Assembly: GCF_000758305.1 (NCBI RefSeq)
Contig: NZ_CP009458.1
Location: 248,001 to 312,000 of the forward strand
Direction: 5' to 3'
Length of the DNA stretch: 64,000 nt
DNA from: Cedecea neteri
Lineage (GTDB): Bacteria > Pseudomonadota > Gammaproteobacteria > Enterobacterales > Enterobacteriaceae
Positions 36,652 through 45,888 of the stretch are shown one piece after another. Numbering within the stretch: position 1 is the stretch's first letter; every line of letters begins with the position of its first letter. Position numbers and translations under genes: made by a program. The notes under the pieces are model-generated. The model did not search any database. It was given only the letters and a program-made list of their open reading frames with translations, and had not been told where the DNA came from.

Positions 36652-36676
36652 AATGTCCCGGCGATACCGGGACATT
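36652..36676 (-). other. Strong hairpin downstream of ptsP
   Basis: AATGTCCCGG and CCGGGACATT form a perfect 10-base stem with a 5-base loop just after the ptsP stop. No T-run follows on the minus strand, so it may protect the 3' end or work only as a partial terminator before lgt. Confidence 0.6.
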
Positions 36677-36685
36677 GCGAACGGA

Positions 36686-38932
36686 TCAACGCCCGCCGCG
36701 AATCAGGCCACCCATGCCACGCCGCTCCATAAAGGCCGCAACCTGATGGCGCACTTCCGTCGCCATTTGAGCCTCAAGTGTACGCTGAGCGAGCACCTCG
36801 GCCTCTTCAAGCTGGATATGGCGCAGCAGGTATTTAATACGTGCGACGGAACGGCCGTTCATTGAGAGATGACGGTAGCCCATCCCAACCAGAATCGCGA
36901 CGCACATCGGGTCACCGGCCATTTCACCGCACAGGCACAGGTCGATGTCATAACGCTCCGCTTCACGCGCAATCAGGTTCAGCGTGCGCAGCATCGCCGG
37001 ATGCAGGCTATCGTAAAGGTTAGCCACTCGGGTGTTGTTACGATCAACCGCAAGCAAATACTGCGTAAGGTCGTTTGTGCCAACGGAAATAAAATCAATA
37101 CGCCCAGCCAGATGCCCCAACATGAACACCATGGACGGCACTTCAACCATTACCCCAAGCCTCAGCTTAGGCAGCTGATAGCCTAATTCCTCTTCGACTT
37201 CCCGGCCCGCACGATCGATAAGTCTGCGCGCATCATCGATCTCATCAATGCTGGTGATCATCGGCAGCAGGATACTCAAATTCCCCGTGGCCGCATTCGC
37301 CCGCAGCATTGCGCGGACCTGGATCAGAAAGATCTCTGGCTGATCCAGCGTAATACGGATACCTCGCCAGCCGAGACAAGGATTCTCTTCGCTGATGGGC
37401 ATATACGGAAGCTGTTTATCCGCCCCAACGTCCAGCGTTCGCAGCGTCACAGGTTTGTCGTTAAACATCTGCAACATGCCCTGATACTGCGCAACCTGCT
37501 CTTCTTCAGACGGGAAACCGCTTTGCAGCATAAACGGAATTTCGGTGCGGTACAGCCCGATGCCGTCGATACGGCTGCCAAGCTGTTCTTCATGCTCAGG
37601 ACTAAGCCCGGCATTCAGCATCACCTGCACCCGCTCGCCGCTTTTTAACGCCGCGGGCTGTTCCACATCATCTTCCGCCAGGCGACTAAGTTCGTTCTCC
37701 TCGGTCACCAGGCGCTGGTATTCCTGCAGCAGAACCGGCTCAGGATCCACCAGCAACTCACCGCGATAGCCGTCCACGATCAGCATACGGCGATGCAGCG
37801 CCGATGGCTGAATATCGGCCCCCATGACGGTTGGGATACCCAGTGCGCGGACCATAATGGCAGCATGAGAGTTTGCCGCACCATCGCGTACGACAACGCC
37901 CGCCAGACGGTTTTGCGGCAGTTCGGCAAGCGTGGTGGCTGAAAGCTCGTCGGCCACCAGCACAAAGCGTTCAGGCCAGGTATTCGGGCTTTGAATCGTG
38001 TCGTCGAGGTGGAACAACAGACGTTGCCCCAGCGCCCTGAGGTCGCCCGCCCGCTCTTTCAGGTAGCTGTCTGAAAGGCTGGCAAATTGTTCAGCGAATT
38101 TCTCCACCACCGTTTTCACCGCCCACTCCGCCACAAGGCCTTTATCCACTTCGGCAAAAAGCTCGCGGCGAAGGCGTGCGTCGGTCAGCAGGTGAGAATA
38201 TAAATCGAAGATTGCCGCAGTCTCTTTCTGAGCCCCGGCGGCAAAACGCTTGCTGTAGCGGCGGAACTCCCCGGAAGCCTCTTCGAGCGCGGCGGTCAAA
38301 CGCTCGCGCTCAAGTGCAGTATCGAGAGTCGACGCCTCAAACACTTGCTCCATCAGCGGGACGGTAGTGTCCATCCAGCCTTCGGCAATGGCCACCCCAG
38401 GTGATGCAGGCAGCGCGCGAATACGCGTCTGACGATATTGCCCAAACAGAGCCGCTAGCTGAGACTGGGATAATATCCCGGCCATCTGCGTTGCCAGCGT
38501 AACGAGGAAAGACTCTTCGCTCTCATCGTACTGCCGGTGCTCTCTTTGCTGGACAACCAACACCCCCAGAAGCTGACGGCGCTGGATAATAGGCACCCCG
38601 AGGAAAGCGCGAAAACGCTCCTCTTTTACCGCGGGCACATATTTAAAGCTGGGGTGTTTTTGCGCATCGGCAAGGTTAATCGGCTCCGCGAGCCGCCCAA
38701 CCAGGCCAACAATACCTTCGTCAAAGGCAAGCGTGACGGTTCGGCCGCGAGGTTTCTTTAATCCACGCGTCGCCATAAGGTAAAAACAGCGGCGCTCGTG
38801 ATCGGCGAGATAAACCGAGCAAACCTCGGTATCCATCGCAAGGCAGATGTCAGTCACCAAAATGTCCAGCGCCTCATTGAGACGCGGGGCACTAGCGACT
38901 TTTTCGACTATTTCTCGCAGACGGGTGAGCAT
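36686..38932 (-). CDS. ptsP: PEP-protein phosphotransferase PtsP (enzyme I-Ntr)
   Basis: This 748-residue protein (E. coli 748) is the first enzyme of the nitrogen-related phosphotransferase system and passes phosphate from PEP to NPr. An N-terminal GAF domain (about residues 15-155) precedes the enzyme I domains. The phosphorylated histidine is in GAANSHAAIMVRALGIPTVMG, and VGTNDLTQYLLAVDRNN plus LCLCGEMAGDP are PEP-utiliser motifs. It follows rppH by 12 bases. Confidence 0.97.
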   Translation of the reverse strand: MLTRLREIVEKVASAPRLNEALDILVTDICLAMDTEVCSVYLADHERRCFYLMATRGLKKPRGRTVTLAFDEGIVGLVGRLAEPINLADAQKHPSFKYVPAVKEERFRAFLGVPIIQRRQLLGVLVVQQREHRQYDESEESFLVTLATQMAGILSQSQLAALFGQYRQTRIRALPASPGVAIAEGWMDTTVPLMEQVFEASTLDTALERERLTAALEEASGEFRRYSKRFAAGAQKETAAIFDLYSHLLTDARLRRELFAEVDKGLVAEWAVKTVVEKFAEQFASLSDSYLKERAGDLRALGQRLLFHLDDTIQSPNTWPERFVLVADELSATTLAELPQNRLAGVVVRDGAANSHAAIMVRALGIPTVMGADIQPSALHRRMLIVDGYRGELLVDPEPVLLQEYQRLVTEENELSRLAEDDVEQPAALKSGERVQVMLNAGLSPEHEEQLGSRIDGIGLYRTEIPFMLQSGFPSEEEQVAQYQGMLQMFNDKPVTLRTLDVGADKQLPYMPISEENPCLGWRGIRITLDQPEIFLIQVRAMLRANAATGNLSILLPMITSIDEIDDARRLIDRAGREVEEELGYQLPKLRLGVMVEVPSMVFMLGHLAGRIDFISVGTNDLTQYLLAVDRNNTRVANLYDSLHPAMLRTLNLIAREAERYDIDLCLCGEMAGDPMCVAILVGMGYRHLSMNGRSVARIKYLLRHIQLEEAEVLAQRTLEAQMATEVRHQVAAFMERRGMGGLIRGGR

Positions 38933-38944
38933 TTTTCGCGTGAC

Positions 38945-39475
38945 TTAACCTCTTTTACGTCGCCATGCAGGCGAGTTATTGCGTGGTGGCGTAACTTCCT
39001 GCAGTGGCATCACCACGCTGGCAAACTCTTTCATCACGCGGCGATAGACATCGCGCTTGAATGAAACAACCTGACGGACCGGATACCAATAACTGACCCA
39101 GCGCCAGCCATCAAATTCCGGCGTGCTGCTGGTTTGCATGTTGATCTCACCGTCGCTGCTCAGCAACTGCAAAAGAAACCATTTTTGTTTTTGGCCGATA
39201 CAAACCGGCTTTGTGTCCCAACGCACCAAACGTTTAGGTAATTTGTAACGCAACCAGTTTCGGGTCGAGGCAAGAATGCGAACATCTTTTCTTTGTAGGC
39301 CGACTTCTTCGAAAAGCTCCCGGTACATTGCCTGTTCAGCGGACTCGCCAGGATTAATGCCCCCCTGAGGAAATTGCCAGGAATGTTGACCAAAGCGTCG
39401 CGCCCACATCACCTGTCCCTGCCGATTACATATTACGATCCCAACGTTGGGGCGGTAGCCATCATCATCGATCAC
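38945..39475 (-). CDS. rppH: RNA pyrophosphohydrolase RppH (NudH)
   Basis: This 176-residue Nudix hydrolase (E. coli 176) removes pyrophosphate from 5' ends of mRNA and so starts RNase E-dependent decay. The Nudix box GX5EX7REUXEEXGU is at residues 38-60, from GGINPGESAEQ to RELFEEVGL. The start MIDDDGYRPNVGIVICN is the family start. It is the first gene of rppH-ptsP and opens onto the long intergenic region before mutH. Confidence 0.97.
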   Translation of the reverse strand: MIDDDGYRPNVGIVICNRQGQVMWARRFGQHSWQFPQGGINPGESAEQAMYRELFEEVGLQRKDVRILASTRNWLRYKLPKRLVRWDTKPVCIGQKQKWFLLQLLSSDGEINMQTSSTPEFDGWRWVSYWYPVRQVVSFKRDVYRRVMKEFASVVMPLQEVTPPRNNSPAWRRKRG

Positions 39476-39640
39476 CGGACTACCTCAAAACAAACTTAGA
39501 TTGCATCGATTGTTTCATACAAGTGTCAGGCGGTAAACCACTCTCTCGGCGGCGTTTGCATGGAATAACATTTGAATAACTCACAAAAGATAGCCGGGTT
39601 ATAAACAGGGGACGGTCAAAACCGGCGGTTTTATTCACTT

Positions 39641-40124
39641 TTTCTGTGGATATAACTGTGAAGAACTACCGAATTACATCGGGACAACTCGGGACAAGTA
39701 AAATCAGGAGCAATCCTAACACACATTAAAGTCTTTATATTTCATAATTATAATACTATAAAAATGACACATGAATTTCATAATGTGATGATCGTCACAT
39801 ATGAAGATCGCCTACTGATGAAAGATCGAGCAATGTCGTTTTTATCCACAGATTGTGCCAACAAGTTAGTCACAAATCGGTGATAAATTGTATTTTAGCG
39901 CCCCGTCAAGGCTGTAAATGGAACCAGTAGTCATGCTTTTTCCCAGTTATCCCACTTTTCTGTGGATAACATGGTGTAAGATCCTGTTCATTGTCAGTGA
40001 CCAGATTTGGAAAAGCCTTATTAATGTTGCTGCAACGAAACGGCTGCCTTTAAAAACTCATTATAAATCAGAATATTGTTAATCTTATCCTCAGACGACT
40101 AAACTAAGCTTTCGCTGTGCACAA
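39641..40124. promoter_or_regulatory. DARS2-like DnaA-reactivating region between rppH and mutH
   Basis: The 687-base rppH-mutH gap (39476-40162) has no gene. It holds perfect DnaA boxes TTATCCACA at 39842-39850 and TGTGGATAA at 39961-39969, the second facing a degenerate TTATCCCAC at 39947-39955. Near-boxes with one mismatch are at 39645-39653 (TGTGGATAT), 40085-40093 (TTATCCTCA) and 40116-40124 (TGTGCACAA). AATCAGAATATTG at 40066-40078 fits the IHF consensus. In E. coli the same intergenic region is DARS2, where DnaA clusters with IHF and Fis help convert ADP-DnaA to ATP-DnaA. The exact core limits are inferred. Confidence 0.75.
39784..39799. promoter_or_regulatory. Consensus CRP site inside the DARS2-like region
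   Basis: TGTGATGATCGTCACA matches TGTGA-N6-TCACA in all ten conserved positions. It lies about 310 bases from the rppH start and 360 from mutH, near the strong DnaA box at 39842. It is flanked by AT-rich DNA. Confidence 0.7.
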
Positions 40125-40162
40125 AGTGCGTTCATTTTTTAACCAAAAAACATCAATAGGTT

Positions 40163-40849
40163 ATGCAACCAATACGTCCGCTCATCACGCCCCCACGCAG
40201 TGAAGCCGAGCTGCTCCAGCAGGCGCAAAGCGTCGCAGGTTACACCCTCGGCGAACTGGCGGCTTGCGCCGGCATAAAGACGCCGAAAGACCTGAAGAGA
40301 GATAAAGGCTGGATTGGCGTGCTGCTGGAGCTGTGGCTGGGTGCCAGCGCGGGCAGTAAACCCGAACAAGACTTTGCCGCTCTCGGGATCGAACTAAAAA
40401 CGATCCCGGTGGATAGCCTTGGCCGCCCGCTGGAAACCACATTCGTCTGCGTCGCGCCGTTAACCGGTAATAGCGGCGTCATTTGGGAAACCAGCCATGT
40501 ACGGCATAAGCTCAAGCGCGTACTGTGGATCCCGGTTGAGGGAGAAAGGCAGATCCCGCTTGCCGAGCGGCACGTCGGTTCTCCATTGTTATGGAGTCCT
40601 TCAGAAGAAGAAGAGCAGCAGCTGCGCCTGGACTGGGAAGAACTGATGGATCTGATTGTGCTGGGCCAGGTCGAACGCATTACCGCCCGTCACGGCGAAG
40701 TGCTGCAGCTGCGGCCAAAAGCCGCCAACAGTCGGGCGTTAACAGAGGCCATTGGTGCTGACGGCTCACCTATTCTCACGCTACCTCGCGGCTTCTACTT
40801 AAAGAAGAACTTCACTGCAGCCCTGCTCACACGGCACTTTACGCTCTGA
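40163..40849 (+). CDS. mutH: DNA mismatch repair endonuclease MutH
   Basis: This 228-residue protein (E. coli 229) nicks the unmethylated strand at hemimethylated GATC sites when activated by MutS and MutL. The catalytic triad D70, E77 and K79 is seen in QDFAALGIELKT. The C-terminal part with LPRGFYLKKNFTAALL is conserved. In K-12 ygdQ follows; here ygdR is the next gene, 158 bases away. Confidence 0.97.
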   Translation: MQPIRPLITPPRSEAELLQQAQSVAGYTLGELAACAGIKTPKDLKRDKGWIGVLLELWLGASAGSKPEQDFAALGIELKTIPVDSLGRPLETTFVCVAPLTGNSGVIWETSHVRHKLKRVLWIPVEGERQIPLAERHVGSPLLWSPSEEEEQQLRLDWEELMDLIVLGQVERITARHGEVLQLRPKAANSRALTEAIGADGSPILTLPRGFYLKKNFTAALLTRHFTL

Positions 40850-41007
40850 TAACCGCCGTAGGGAATGGAATCCAGGTTTCTGTCAGCAAGTGCCGGAGAA
40901 TGTTACATTTCCCTTAGCCTATTAAGAATTTGCTGCTTTCCTTCCCCTGTTCATCAGGTTATTACTAGACTTATTAACGAGATCCCTTCCTGACGAGGAA
41001 CCTAACG

Positions 41008-41226
41008 ATGACTAAATGGGCAGTAGCAATCTCCGCCATTGGTCTTGCCTTTGCCGTTTCAGGCTGCAGCAGTGACTACGTAATGGCCACCAAAGATGGA
41101 CGAATGATTTTGACCGAAGGCAAGCCGAAGGTCGATGAAGATACCGGCCTGGTAAGCTACCGTGACCAGCAAGGTAATGAAATGCAGATCAACCGCAACG
41201 ATGTCTCCCAGATTATTGAGCGCTAA
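41008..41226 (+). CDS. ygdR: Small lipoprotein YgdR (DUF903)
   Basis: This 72-residue lipoprotein has a signal peptide ending in VSGC (Cys19-20) and a DUF903 domain, DYVMATKDGRMILTEGKPKVDEDTG. It is a paralogue of YgdI at 13670-13897, with nearly half of mature residues shared. The ATG follows GAGGAACCTAACG. A hairpin with a T-rich tail follows the stop. Confidence 0.94.
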   Translation: MTKWAVAISAIGLAFAVSGCSSDYVMATKDGRMILTEGKPKVDEDTGLVSYRDQQGNEMQINRNDVSQIIER

Positions 41227-41232
41227 TCTCCC

Positions 41233-41265
41233 AGGGTCAGCCCCTCGGCTGGCCTGATGATTTTT
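41233..41265 (+). terminator. Terminator of ygdR
   Basis: AGG(G)TCAGCC and GGCTGGCCT pair around CCTC with one bulge and one G-T pair, then TGATGATTTTT follows. Confidence 0.6.
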
Positions 41266-41368
41266 CTTCTTTTCCCCTCTTCCGCTTTGCTCCGGCCTCT
41301 GCCATGTTTATAGACCTTTTGTCGGGTAACGATGCCTGACGAGTCAAAAGAACAACAGGAAGCCGGCT

Positions 41369-42412
41369 ATGCACTATCACCGTATCCCCCACAGTTCACT
41401 TGAAGTCAGCACGCTGGGGCTGGGAACCATGACCTTTGGTGAACAAAACAGCGAGGCCGATGCCCACCAACAGCTCGATTACGCAGTCAGTCAGGGCGTG
41501 AATCTGATTGATGTCGCGGAAATGTACCCGGTACCGCCGCGCCCGGAAACTCAGGGCCTAACCGAGAGCTATGTCGGCAGTTGGCTTAAAGCTCGCGGTA
41601 ATCGCGAAAAGTTGGTTGTGGCTTCCAAAGTCACTGGCCCAACCCGCAACAACGACGCGGGCATCCGCCCAAACCAGATCCTCGACCGGAAAAACATCCG
41701 CGAAGCGTTGGATGCCAGCCTCAAGCGCCTGCAAACCGATTACCTCGACCTCTACCAGGTTCACTGGCCGCAGCGCCAGACCAACATGTTTGGCAAACTT
41801 GGCTACACCTGGAGCGACACGACCTCGCTGCCGGTAACGCTGCTGGAAACCCTTGAAGCGCTGACAGAGTGCCAGCGTGCCGGGAAAATTCGCTATATCG
41901 GCGTCTCGAACGAAACGCCGTGGGGCGTAATGCGCTATCTGCAGCTTGCGGAAAAACACGATCTGCCGCGCATTGTGACCATTCAAAACCCCTACAGTCT
42001 GCTAAACCGCAGCTTTGAAGTGGGCCTGTCTGAAATCAGCCAGCACGAAGGCGTTGAGCTGCTGGCTTATTCCTGCCTCGCCTTCGGCGTACTGTCGGGT
42101 AAATACCTTAACGGGGCCAAACCAGCGGGCGCTCGCAACACGCTGTTTAGCCGCTTTACGCGCTACAGCGGCGAGCAGTCGCAAAAAGCCGTGGCGGCCT
42201 ACGTGGAGATAGCTAAACGCCATAATCTCGACCCGGCGCAAATGGCGCTGGCCTTCGTTCGCCGCCAGCCGTTTGTGGCCAGCACGCTGCTCGGTGCCAC
42301 GACGCTTGACCAGCTGAAAACCAACCTTGAAAGCCTGCATTTGACGCTAAGCGAAGAGGTGATTGAGGAGATTGAAGCGGTGCATCGCATCTATACTTAC
42401 CCTGCACCGTAA
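41369..42412 (+). CDS. tas: Aldo/keto reductase Tas
   Basis: This 347-residue NADP(H)-dependent oxidoreductase (E. coli 346) has the aldo/keto reductase tetrad D48, Y53, K87 and H132 in LIDVAEMY, ASKVTGP and YQVHWPQ. E. coli tas was named for complementing tyrosine auxotrophy during starvation; its natural substrate is unclear. The typical insertion TNMFGKLGYTWSDT is present. It is distinct from the second aldo/keto reductase of the window (58332-59375). Confidence 0.95.
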   Translation: MHYHRIPHSSLEVSTLGLGTMTFGEQNSEADAHQQLDYAVSQGVNLIDVAEMYPVPPRPETQGLTESYVGSWLKARGNREKLVVASKVTGPTRNNDAGIRPNQILDRKNIREALDASLKRLQTDYLDLYQVHWPQRQTNMFGKLGYTWSDTTSLPVTLLETLEALTECQRAGKIRYIGVSNETPWGVMRYLQLAEKHDLPRIVTIQNPYSLLNRSFEVGLSEISQHEGVELLAYSCLAFGVLSGKYLNGAKPAGARNTLFSRFTRYSGEQSQKAVAAYVEIAKRHNLDPAQMALAFVRRQPFVASTLLGATTLDQLKTNLESLHLTLSEEVIEEIEAVHRIYTYPAP

Positions 42413-42444
42413 AAAATTAAGGCCCTCCAAAAGAGGGCCTTTTT
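42411..42444. terminator. Bidirectional terminator between tas and lplT
   Basis: AAGGCCCTC and GAGGGCCTT form a 9-base stem with a 5-base loop, flanked by six A on the left and five T on the right. Confidence 0.9.
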
Positions 42445-42445
42445 G

Positions 42446-43642
42446 TTATTTCTGTTTGATTTGCCACAGCCAGAGCGCGCTAATCGCCAGCGCGAACACC
42501 GCCCCAAATCCAATACCAATGCCAACGATGGACGCCCCGGTTTTCACCGCCAGTGAGAACAGGCCCAGCATCAAAAGCATGGCCGTGTTTTCACCCAGGT
42601 TTTGCACAGCAATGGCGTTACCGGCCCCGACCGTGTGCTTGCCGCGCTCCTGCAGCAGCGCGTTGAGCGGCACCACGAAGAAACCACCCAACAGGCCAAT
42701 CAACACCAGCAAAGCGTAAGAAGGCAGCAGAGAATGCTGGAGAGCAAAAATCAGTACGCCAACGCCAATTAAAATCCCGGCAGGCATGCAGCGGGCGACG
42801 GTTTCCAGCGTCACCAGTTTCGCGGCTGCCCCGGCCCCTACCACAATCCCAACGGCAACCATCGCGTTAAGGTAAGTCGGCGTCGCGTTATCCGTGATCC
42901 CTAACGCCACCGGCACCCACAGCACCAGCAGGAAGCGCAGCGTCACGCCCGCTCCCCAGAACAGGCTTGTGCCTACCAGCGAGAAGCGCGTTTCTCCGCT
43001 GCGCCAAAGGCTGCGGCAGGCGGAAAAGAAGCTGTGCGTCATCGGCTTGAAACGCCATGACTGACCGGGGCGCGCGGCGGCAAGTTTAGGAATAAAGACG
43101 TTGGCAACCACCGCCCCACCGTATACCAGCGCACAGACAACCAGCGCCGCCGTCAGGTTCCAGTCTGCCAGCACGCCGCCGGCAACGGATCCCAGCAGGA
43201 TCGCCGCAATGGTAGAGGACTCCATCAGGCCGTTGGCCTTCACCAACCGATCGCCCGTGGTCAGCTCGCCAAGAATGCCGTATTTAGCCGGTGAATAGGC
43301 CGCCGCGCCGATGCCCACCAGCGTATAGCCGACAAACGGATTTAGCCCCAGCGCGATAACCGCCGCACCAACAAGCTTCATACTGTTCGCCAGCATCATC
43401 ACTCGCCCTTTGGCGAAGCTGTCGGCTACCTGCCCTACAAACGGCGCAAAGAGGATATATGCACCGACAAACACCATTTGCAGCACCGGCTGGCTCCAGT
43501 CCGGGTAGAACTGCTGCTTGAGCACCGCGAGCGTGGCGAACAGCAGCGCGTTATCACCAAAAGCCGATAAAAACTGCGCCGCGGTCACCGCCATCATGCC
43601 GCGAGACCACAAAGAACCGCTATTGCCAGCCTGTTCAGCCAT
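42446..43642 (-). CDS. lplT: Lysophospholipid transporter LplT
   Basis: This 398-residue MFS protein (E. coli 397) moves lysophosphatidylethanolamine to the inner leaflet, where Aas re-acylates it. About 12 membrane segments are seen, and VAQFLSAFGDNALLFATLA is the conserved first one. The ATG at 43642 was chosen over 43663 because it matches the E. coli length; it overlaps the end of aas by 8 bases, as in E. coli, and AAAGC-rich GGAGAAAGCC lies upstream. Confidence 0.95.
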   Translation of the reverse strand: MAEQAGNSGSLWSRGMMAVTAAQFLSAFGDNALLFATLAVLKQQFYPDWSQPVLQMVFVGAYILFAPFVGQVADSFAKGRVMMLANSMKLVGAAVIALGLNPFVGYTLVGIGAAAYSPAKYGILGELTTGDRLVKANGLMESSTIAAILLGSVAGGVLADWNLTAALVVCALVYGGAVVANVFIPKLAAARPGQSWRFKPMTHSFFSACRSLWRSGETRFSLVGTSLFWGAGVTLRFLLVLWVPVALGITDNATPTYLNAMVAVGIVVGAGAAAKLVTLETVARCMPAGILIGVGVLIFALQHSLLPSYALLVLIGLLGGFFVVPLNALLQERGKHTVGAGNAIAVQNLGENTAMLLMLGLFSLAVKTGASIVGIGIGFGAVFALAISALWLWQIKQK

Positions 43643-45794
43643 GGGCTTTCTCCGCTTCATCAACCTGTGCTTTCAGGGTGACAAAATCTGGTTTTCCGCT
43701 GCCTAACACCGGCAGTTGCTTGAGGAAGCGAATATCGCGCGGCACCGCCAGCTCAGGCACACCGTGCTCACGCGCATAATGCAGAAGTTTTTCGCGGTTA
43801 AGCTCGCTGTCGGTGGTAAACATCACCAAGGCTTCGCCTTTGGCGGCGTCGTGCTTCACCACCGTGGCATGCAGCTTGTCAGGCGAAATGCCGATAGCCA
43901 TCTGCTCAACCATCTCAAGCGACACCATCTCCCCGGCGATTTTGGCAAAACGCTTCGCACGCCCCTGGATCACGCAATAGCCCTGCTCGTCAAAGGTCAC
44001 GATATCGCCGGTGTCGTACCAGCCGGGTTCCATTTCGCCGAGGCCGTTTTCAGCTTCAGGCTTCTCCAGCACGCCCGGATTTTCCACACGCAGATAGCCG
44101 TTCATGATGTTTGGCCCTTTCAGCTGCAGCCTTCCGCCCTGCTCAATACCTGGCACCGCCAGCAGGCGAGCATCCATTGCCGGGAGAATACGGCCCACTG
44201 TGCCCGGCTTAGCCGCCATCGGCACGTTGATAGACACCACCGGCGCGCACTCGGTCACGCCGTAGCCTTCCAGAATGCGCAGGCCAAATTTGTCCTGCCA
44301 CAGCTGCTTAGTGCTTTCCTGCAGCTTTTCTGCCCCGGCAACCACATAGCGCAGGCGGAAGAAATCATACGGATTAGCAAAACGGGCATAGTTGCCGAGG
44401 AACGTCGAAGTACCAAACACCACCGTACAATTGCGGTCGTAAATGAGCTCCGGTACCACACGGTAATGCAGCGGACTTGGATAAAGGAACACTTCCGCCC
44501 CGGTCAGCAAAGGCGTGAACAGCCCCACCGTCAGACCAAAAGAGTGGAAGAGCGGCAGCGCGGACATAAACCGGTCATCGGCGGTGAAATCCGCGATAGT
44601 GCGAATCTGCTCTACGTTGGCCAGCAGGCTTTTATGGCTGTGCACCACGCCTTTTGGGTTGCCTTCCGAGCCGGAGGTAAACAGCACCATCGCCGCGTCT
44701 TCCGGCTGCTGCTTCACCTGGGCCAGGCGAGGCGCAAGCAGATGAGCAAAGATCCACACTTTATCCTGCAGAGTGATGGTCGATCTTAAATCTTCCAGAT
44801 AAACCCACCGCACCTGCGTCAGCTGTTCCGGCAGGTGCCACAGCTTGCCCTTTTCCAGGAACTGTCGGGAGGTAAAGACCGTCTTGATTTGCGCCGCAGT
44901 AATCGCGCTGGTCAGCCCTTTTACGCCGGCCGTGTAGTTCATCATCGCCGGAATGCGGCCGCGTGAAGAAGCGCCAAAAATTACCGCCGCGCTGATCGCT
45001 GCGTTCGGCAGCATCAAACCAATGGTTTCACCCTGTTTGCTGTATTTATCGAGAATTCGGCCTACAAATAGCGTTTTTTTCAGCAGCGAGCTGTAGGTAT
45101 CTGGCTTGAAGTTAATGTCTTCAATACAGTTTTTACGCGAACCGTAACGATCCTTCGCCGCCAGCAGCGCCTCAAAAAGTGTCTCACGCGGGCGCACGGC
45201 CATACGCGCTTCCATCATGATTTGGTGCAGCATCTCGCCGGCCATTTTACGACGATCCCGGGCCCGTGGGGCTTCCGGCATTGCAATGGAGGTTGGAGGT
45301 AAAAGATGCAGACTAATGCGTGGGAAAGCCCGGCGTTTTACCAGTCCTTTCAGGCGGCTAAAGAAAGTCAGCTCCGCGCCGTCGATGCGCAAAGGCACAA
45401 CCGTGGCCTGTGCTTTAGCTGCCACAAACCCGGCGCCATCATAGATTTTCATCAACGACCCGGTCACGCTGATGCGCCCTTCCGGGAAAATCACCACCGG
45501 ACGCCCCTGCTCCACCAGACGTACCAGATGCTTGATAGACATCGGCTTGGTCGGGTCCAGCGGGACAAAATCAATCAGCGGCTTAAGCCAGCGCATAAAC
45601 CACTGCTGGCTAATTGAGGAGTAGACCGCGAATACCGGGCGCACCGGCAAGAAGAGTGCAACCAGGATCCCATCCAGAAACGAGACGTGGTTCGGCACAA
45701 TCAGCACCCGCTGTCCTTGAAGCACCTGCGGATCGCCGGAAAGCGTTACCCGGAACAGAATGCGAAATAGCGCGCGGAAAAAAGCAAAAAGCAT
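43635..45794 (-). CDS. aas: Bifunctional acyl-[ACP]-phospholipid acyltransferase / acyl-ACP synthetase Aas
   Basis: This 719-residue enzyme (E. coli 719) re-acylates lysophosphatidylethanolamine. An N-terminal PlsC-like domain (about residues 15-200) carries the HX4D motif in VPNHVSFLDGIL and FPEGRISVTGS. An AMP-binding domain (about 230-690) carries LFTSGSEGNPKGVVHSH and GYGVTECAPV, which activates fatty acids. The ATG at 45794 (MLFAFFRAL) gives the E. coli length; the frame is open to 45890. It partners with lplT in one operon. Confidence 0.96.
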   Translation of the reverse strand: MLFAFFRALFRILFRVTLSGDPQVLQGQRVLIVPNHVSFLDGILVALFLPVRPVFAVYSSISQQWFMRWLKPLIDFVPLDPTKPMSIKHLVRLVEQGRPVVIFPEGRISVTGSLMKIYDGAGFVAAKAQATVVPLRIDGAELTFFSRLKGLVKRRAFPRISLHLLPPTSIAMPEAPRARDRRKMAGEMLHQIMMEARMAVRPRETLFEALLAAKDRYGSRKNCIEDINFKPDTYSSLLKKTLFVGRILDKYSKQGETIGLMLPNAAISAAVIFGASSRGRIPAMMNYTAGVKGLTSAITAAQIKTVFTSRQFLEKGKLWHLPEQLTQVRWVYLEDLRSTITLQDKVWIFAHLLAPRLAQVKQQPEDAAMVLFTSGSEGNPKGVVHSHKSLLANVEQIRTIADFTADDRFMSALPLFHSFGLTVGLFTPLLTGAEVFLYPSPLHYRVVPELIYDRNCTVVFGTSTFLGNYARFANPYDFFRLRYVVAGAEKLQESTKQLWQDKFGLRILEGYGVTECAPVVSINVPMAAKPGTVGRILPAMDARLLAVPGIEQGGRLQLKGPNIMNGYLRVENPGVLEKPEAENGLGEMEPGWYDTGDIVTFDEQGYCVIQGRAKRFAKIAGEMVSLEMVEQMAIGISPDKLHATVVKHDAAKGEALVMFTTDSELNREKLLHYAREHGVPELAVPRDIRFLKQLPVLGSGKPDFVTLKAQVDEAEKAHG

Positions 45795-45888
45795 AGCGAC
45801 TCTCTTTGTCGTCTGTCGGTCAGCATTAAGTGTAGAGTCGCAGAGTACACCAGTTGCGTTAAGTGCGGGAGGGGGCTCAAAAAATGGC

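Noticed and set aside
36652..36676. Intrinsic terminator of ptsP
   Set aside because: The stem is perfect but no T-run follows on the minus strand, so it was listed only as a hairpin.
39700..39760. Homologue of the small K-12 gene ygdT near rppH
   Set aside because: No open frame with a start and ribosome binding site resembling it was found in the rppH-mutH gap.
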